DNA from: Amycolatopsis acididurans
Lineage (GTDB): Bacteria > Actinomycetota > Actinomycetes > Mycobacteriales > Pseudonocardiaceae
Reading direction: 5' to 3'
Assembly (NCBI RefSeq): GCF_012328925.1
Contig: NZ_JAAXLS010000005.1
Location: 248,001-312,000, forward strand
DNA length: 64,000 nt
Shown: positions 61,372 through 64,000 of the stretch, in pieces
Layout: each line of letters starts with the position of its first letter
Position numbering within the stretch: position 1 is the first letter of the stretch
Made by a program: the position numbers and the translations under genes
The notes under the pieces: generated by a model
Database searches by the model: none
What the model was told of the DNA's origin: nothing
Seen by the model: the letters and a program-made list of their open reading frames with translations, nothing else

Positions 61372-63191
61372 GCGGTCAGCCCTCGCGGCACCGGCTGCTG
61401 ACGCGGGGACAGCGCACTCGCGCGCTGCCGCAGCAGCGTCAGTTCTTCCAGTCCGCGCCGGATTTCGTGGGCACGCGCGGTTTTCTCGGCGGCGTCGGTG
61501 TCGATGCCCTGTTTGATCGTTTTGGCCGCTTCGGTGATTTCGGCGCGCAGTTCGTCGGCCACCGAGGACAGCCGGTCGCGCAGCGCGCGGTGGATCTGGC
61601 GCGCGGTGTCCTTGCTGTGCTTGCCATAGGTGAGAAAGAAGTCGTCGACATAGCGGTGCGCGGCCGTTTTCGCGGCCGCCTGCCTGCGCTTGAGCCGGTT
61701 TCCCCGTTCCTCGAAGACGCTCTTCGCGCCGAACGCGGCGCCCGCGCCGAGCGAAATCGGGTTGATCAGCGGCAGACCCGCGATCGTGGTCGCCAGCCCG
61801 AACATCAGCAGACCGCTGTAGGAACCGCGCATCCCGACGAACAGCTTCTGCCCGACGCCGAACCGTTCGACACGGGGCATCCGCAGATCACCGACCGCGT
61901 CGGCGGGCACGTCGCGGGGCAGCGAGTCCGGCAACGCGTCCGGGCGGTGCGGCGCGACCTGGCGGCCGATCTTGCGGGCCACCCACTCGAACCGGTCGAG
62001 CAGCCATTCCGAGTTCGTTTCGGCGACCGTGGTGAGGTTCTGCCGCAGCCACTCCTCGAACTCTTCCCAGGTGCGCGCCGGATCGGCGGCGTCGAAGTAC
62101 TCGTCGACCTCGACGAGGATCCGCCGCGTCCGGTCGCGCAGGTCGAACTCGACATCGGAGAGCAGATCGGACACCTCGTCCGAGAGCAGTGTCTGCCAGC
62201 GGCCGGCGTCGCGCTGCAGCCGTTCCAGCCGCCGCCCCTCGGCCTGCCAGCGGCTCATCGCCTCGCCGTTGGACGGTTGCTGGGTGGCGTTGAATTCCTC
62301 GCGCAGCGGCTCGAGCAGGGCCTCCACCGTCAGCGCGGTGAGTGCCGCGACCGAGCGGCGCGCCAGCAGATCCGCCTGACCGAGAAGATCGTTGTGCAGG
62401 CACCGGATCAGCTCGACGAAACCGGACTCCTCGTTGAGGGCCTTGTCGCCGGTGCGCGCCGCGGCCAGCCGCAGCGTCGCCGACACCGGGAGCACGCTCG
62501 CGAGCAGGCCGTGCTGTCGCAGGGCCGTGCGGACCCGTTCGGCCACCACGCGCCATCCCGGCACGAGGTCGATCTTGGTGAGCACCACGATGATCGTCGG
62601 GCACAAGCGCGCGACCTGCGCCAGCAGCCGCAGTTCGGCCGCGGTGAGATCGCTGGTGGCATCGGTCGCCATCAGCACGGCGTCCGCGGACATCGAGTCG
62701 ACGGTTTCGACCGTCGCCGGGGCCGGTGTGTCCACGAGCGCGAGCCCACCGGCGAGCAGCGCGCGCGGCAGGCCGATCTCGGCACGCACGACAGGGGCGC
62801 CGGAGGTGGCTTCCCGATTGGCTTCGGCGCTGACGGATTCGACGGCGACCGGCTTGTGCCCGGGGCCTTCGATCGCGCGGCGACCACCCGTCACGACGGT
62901 GGCGGTGGGGGACTCGGCGTGCCGGACGACGGTGGGGACCACGGTGGTGCGATCGTCGCCGACCGCGCAGACCGGGGCGTTGAGCAACGCGTTGATCAGC
63001 TGGCTCTTGCCCTGACCGGACTCGCCGATCACGACGACCCGCAGTTGGCGCTCGAGCAGCCGAGATCTGCGGTCGCGTAGTCGTCGCACCAGGTCCGGGC
63101 GCCCCTGAGTGGCGCAGGCCCGGACGGCGTCATCGAGTACTTCGAGCCAGGGCGCAGCCATCACCCGCGAGAGTGTGCCTTGTTCGGTCAC
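61368..63191 (-). CDS. iniA: Dynamin-like GTPase IniA
   Basis: A 607-residue GTPase with G1 GESGQGKSQLINALL (about 56-70), G2 Thr in DDRTTVVPT, G3 DTPAPATVE and G4 VVLTKIDLVPGW. The long helical stalk (about 250-600) includes a hydrophobic paddle-like hairpin (MRGSYSGLLMFGLATTIAGLPLINPISLGAGAAFG) that could insert into the membrane, as in bacterial dynamins. GTG 63191 is the start. It is preceded by a UUCG-capped hairpin that separates it from iniB. Expected role: membrane remodelling or repair under envelope stress. Confidence 0.9.
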   Translation of the reverse strand: MTEQGTLSRVMAAPWLEVLDDAVRACATQGRPDLVRRLRDRRSRLLERQLRVVVIGESGQGKSQLINALLNAPVCAVGDDRTTVVPTVVRHAESPTATVVTGGRRAIEGPGHKPVAVESVSAEANREATSGAPVVRAEIGLPRALLAGGLALVDTPAPATVETVDSMSADAVLMATDATSDLTAAELRLLAQVARLCPTIIVVLTKIDLVPGWRVVAERVRTALRQHGLLASVLPVSATLRLAAARTGDKALNEESGFVELIRCLHNDLLGQADLLARRSVAALTALTVEALLEPLREEFNATQQPSNGEAMSRWQAEGRRLERLQRDAGRWQTLLSDEVSDLLSDVEFDLRDRTRRILVEVDEYFDAADPARTWEEFEEWLRQNLTTVAETNSEWLLDRFEWVARKIGRQVAPHRPDALPDSLPRDVPADAVGDLRMPRVERFGVGQKLFVGMRGSYSGLLMFGLATTIAGLPLINPISLGAGAAFGAKSVFEERGNRLKRRQAAAKTAAHRYVDDFFLTYGKHSKDTARQIHRALRDRLSSVADELRAEITEAAKTIKQGIDTDAAEKTARAHEIRRGLEELTLLRQRASALSPRQQPVPRGLTA

Positions 63192-63201
63192 GAAAGGGAA
63201 A

Positions 63202-63235
63202 CGGCGGGGTCCGTCCGAAGACGAACCCCACCGTT
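63202..63235 (-). terminator. UUCG-capped hairpin between iniB and iniA
   Basis: On the minus strand ACGGTGGGGTTCGTC folds back on the following bases with two G-T wobbles around a C(TTCG)G tetraloop, followed by TTTCCCTTT. It may end most iniB transcripts and lower iniA/iniC expression relative to iniB. Confidence 0.6.
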
Positions 63236-63306
63236 CTACGACCGGTGAACGGCCTGCTCGCCAGGGGGAGGTTAAGCGAGACTGTCGTTCACCACACTGG
63301 GCGCGG

Positions 63307-64000
63307 TCAGTGGCCGAGAGGCAGGTCGTTGTGAAGGCTGTCCAGGCCGGTGGGCTCGGGCAGCGCGGGATGCTGGATGGCGCCCGCCGCGTCGCCCAGC
63401 GGGCTGTGCGAAACGGCGTCGGTCACCGGGTTGTTGGTCACGGCCTGCTCGAGGTGAGCGCCGGCGTCGGGCAGCGGGTTCGCCACCGGAAGGTGCGGCA
63501 GCTGCGGCAGCTCCCCGGCCGGGAGGTGGGTCGGCACGTCCGACGGCAGGTCGGTGGGCAGGGCCGGGGCCGCGGGCAGCGCCGGAGCGGCGGGCAGCGC
63601 CGGAACCGCCGGAACGTCCGAGATGTGCTCGCCGGCCAGCTGAGCGCCGTGGCTCACCTGGTTGCCGAGCTCGGAACCACCAGCGGTGACCGCGTCGCCG
63701 GCCTGAGCGCCGATGCCGGTCAGGTAGCCGCCGAGGGTGGCCGAACCGCTGGTGATCTGGCTGCCGAGCAGCTCACCACCGTTGGAGACGTAGCTGGCCA
63801 TGGTGCCCGCGGCCGTGTCGCTCCTGCTCAGCACGTCCGAGTCCAGGCTCTCGCCGAGGTCGCTGAGCTGACCGAAGCTCGGCGCGGCACCCGGGGTGCC
63901 GTCGGTGGCGAAGGAGTAGCTGCCCAGGGCGGAGTGGCTCTCCCCGGCGGCCGTCATGCCGTCGGCGCCGAACGAGCCCATGCCTGCGCCGGTGAACTGG
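63307..64000 (-). CDS. iniB: IniB-like protein (N-terminus cut by window edge)
   Basis: The frame is open to the window end; residues before MGSFGADG (ATG 63981) read QFTGAG, so the true start lies beyond 64000. The visible 230 residues are Gly/Ser/Ala-rich with a central Ala/Pro repeat (VPALPAAPALPAAPALPTDLP) and no cysteine. IniB-type proteins are glycine/alanine-rich and of unknown function, linked to cell-wall stress. The call depends on position directly upstream of iniA and iniC and on composition. The IniB N-terminal domain itself is not in the window. Confidence 0.72.
   Translation of the reverse strand, partial: QFTGAGMGSFGADGMTAAGESHSALGSYSFATDGTPGAAPSFGQLSDLGESLDSDVLSRSDTAAGTMASYVSNGGELLGSQITSGSATLGGYLTGIGAQAGDAVTAGGSELGNQVSHGAQLAGEHISDVPAVPALPAAPALPAAPALPTDLPSDVPTHLPAGELPQLPHLPVANPLPDAGAHLEQAVTNNPVTDAVSHSPLGDAAGAIQHPALPEPTGLDSLHNDLPLGH

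Overview
The window is high-GC, densely packed actinomycete DNA. Stop and start codons often overlap (ATGA, GTGA), many genes start with GTG, and several have a TAnnnT box 6-8 nt before the start codon, which suggests leaderless transcripts. It carries an almost complete arabinogalactan assembly set (glf, glfT1, glfT2, dprE1, dprE2, ubiA, aftA, wzm/wzt) plus iniBAC, bpa, ESX-type accessory genes and a conservon (cvnABCD). No mycolic acid gene is visible. This fits a Pseudonocardiaceae organism such as Amycolatopsis; the genus is an inference.

Region by region. 1-4224: edge of an L-2-hydroxyglutarate oxidase gene, then a four-gene sugar operon (PLP aminotransferase, NAD epimerase, GT4, hexapeptide acyltransferase). 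4221-9070: a copper-flavoured envelope cluster (CopC, CopD, two cupredoxins, a YceI-like protein) with a tandem repeat and a gene fossil. 9072-9773: a truncated IS630-type transposase. 9801-18663: the most unusual block. Two minus-strand genes resemble GnnA and GnnB, which make UDP-GlcNAc3N. Divergent from them is an operon with a true LpxA-family acyltransferase, acyl carrier protein, FabG-like reductase, AMP ligase, LuxE-like and LuxC-like proteins and a flippase-like membrane protein; a PlsC acyltransferase follows. Together they look like a pathway for a short N-acyl group on a diamino sugar nucleotide, in an organism that should not make lipid A.

18660-34567: HAD phosphatase, LLM-class oxidoreductase, then the main arabinogalactan block (glf, PAP2 phosphatase, ubiA, aftA, a GT-C-like protein, GtrB/GtrA pair, dprE2-dprE1, a second GtrA, glfT2). 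DprE1 has Ser at the benzothiazinone-target Cys387 position. 34734-38742: an ESX substrate and chaperone island without secretion machinery. 38776-45381: a large membrane protein, glfT1-wzt-wzm and a second glfT2-like gene. 45433-49477: bpa, a cysteine-desulfurase-like protein lacking the PLP lysine, a quinone oxidoreductase, a zinc peptidase and a small ORF with an intrinsic terminator.

49782-58315: MarR regulator, tRNA-Ser(TGA), a gene-poor stretch, the conservon with a GAF protein, an acyl-CoA dehydrogenase, an unrecognised membrane protein, and a GntR regulator divergent from a small membrane protein across a perfect inverted repeat. 58458-60080: a HExxH-type peptide beta-hydroxylase-like protein followed by a 64-residue peptide gene with its own promoter, a candidate minimal RiPP-like pair. 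60127-64000: iniC, iniA and the start-truncated iniB on the minus strand.

Limits: all family calls come from reading motifs and lengths by eye, with no database search. Comparisons with named reference proteins are from memory.
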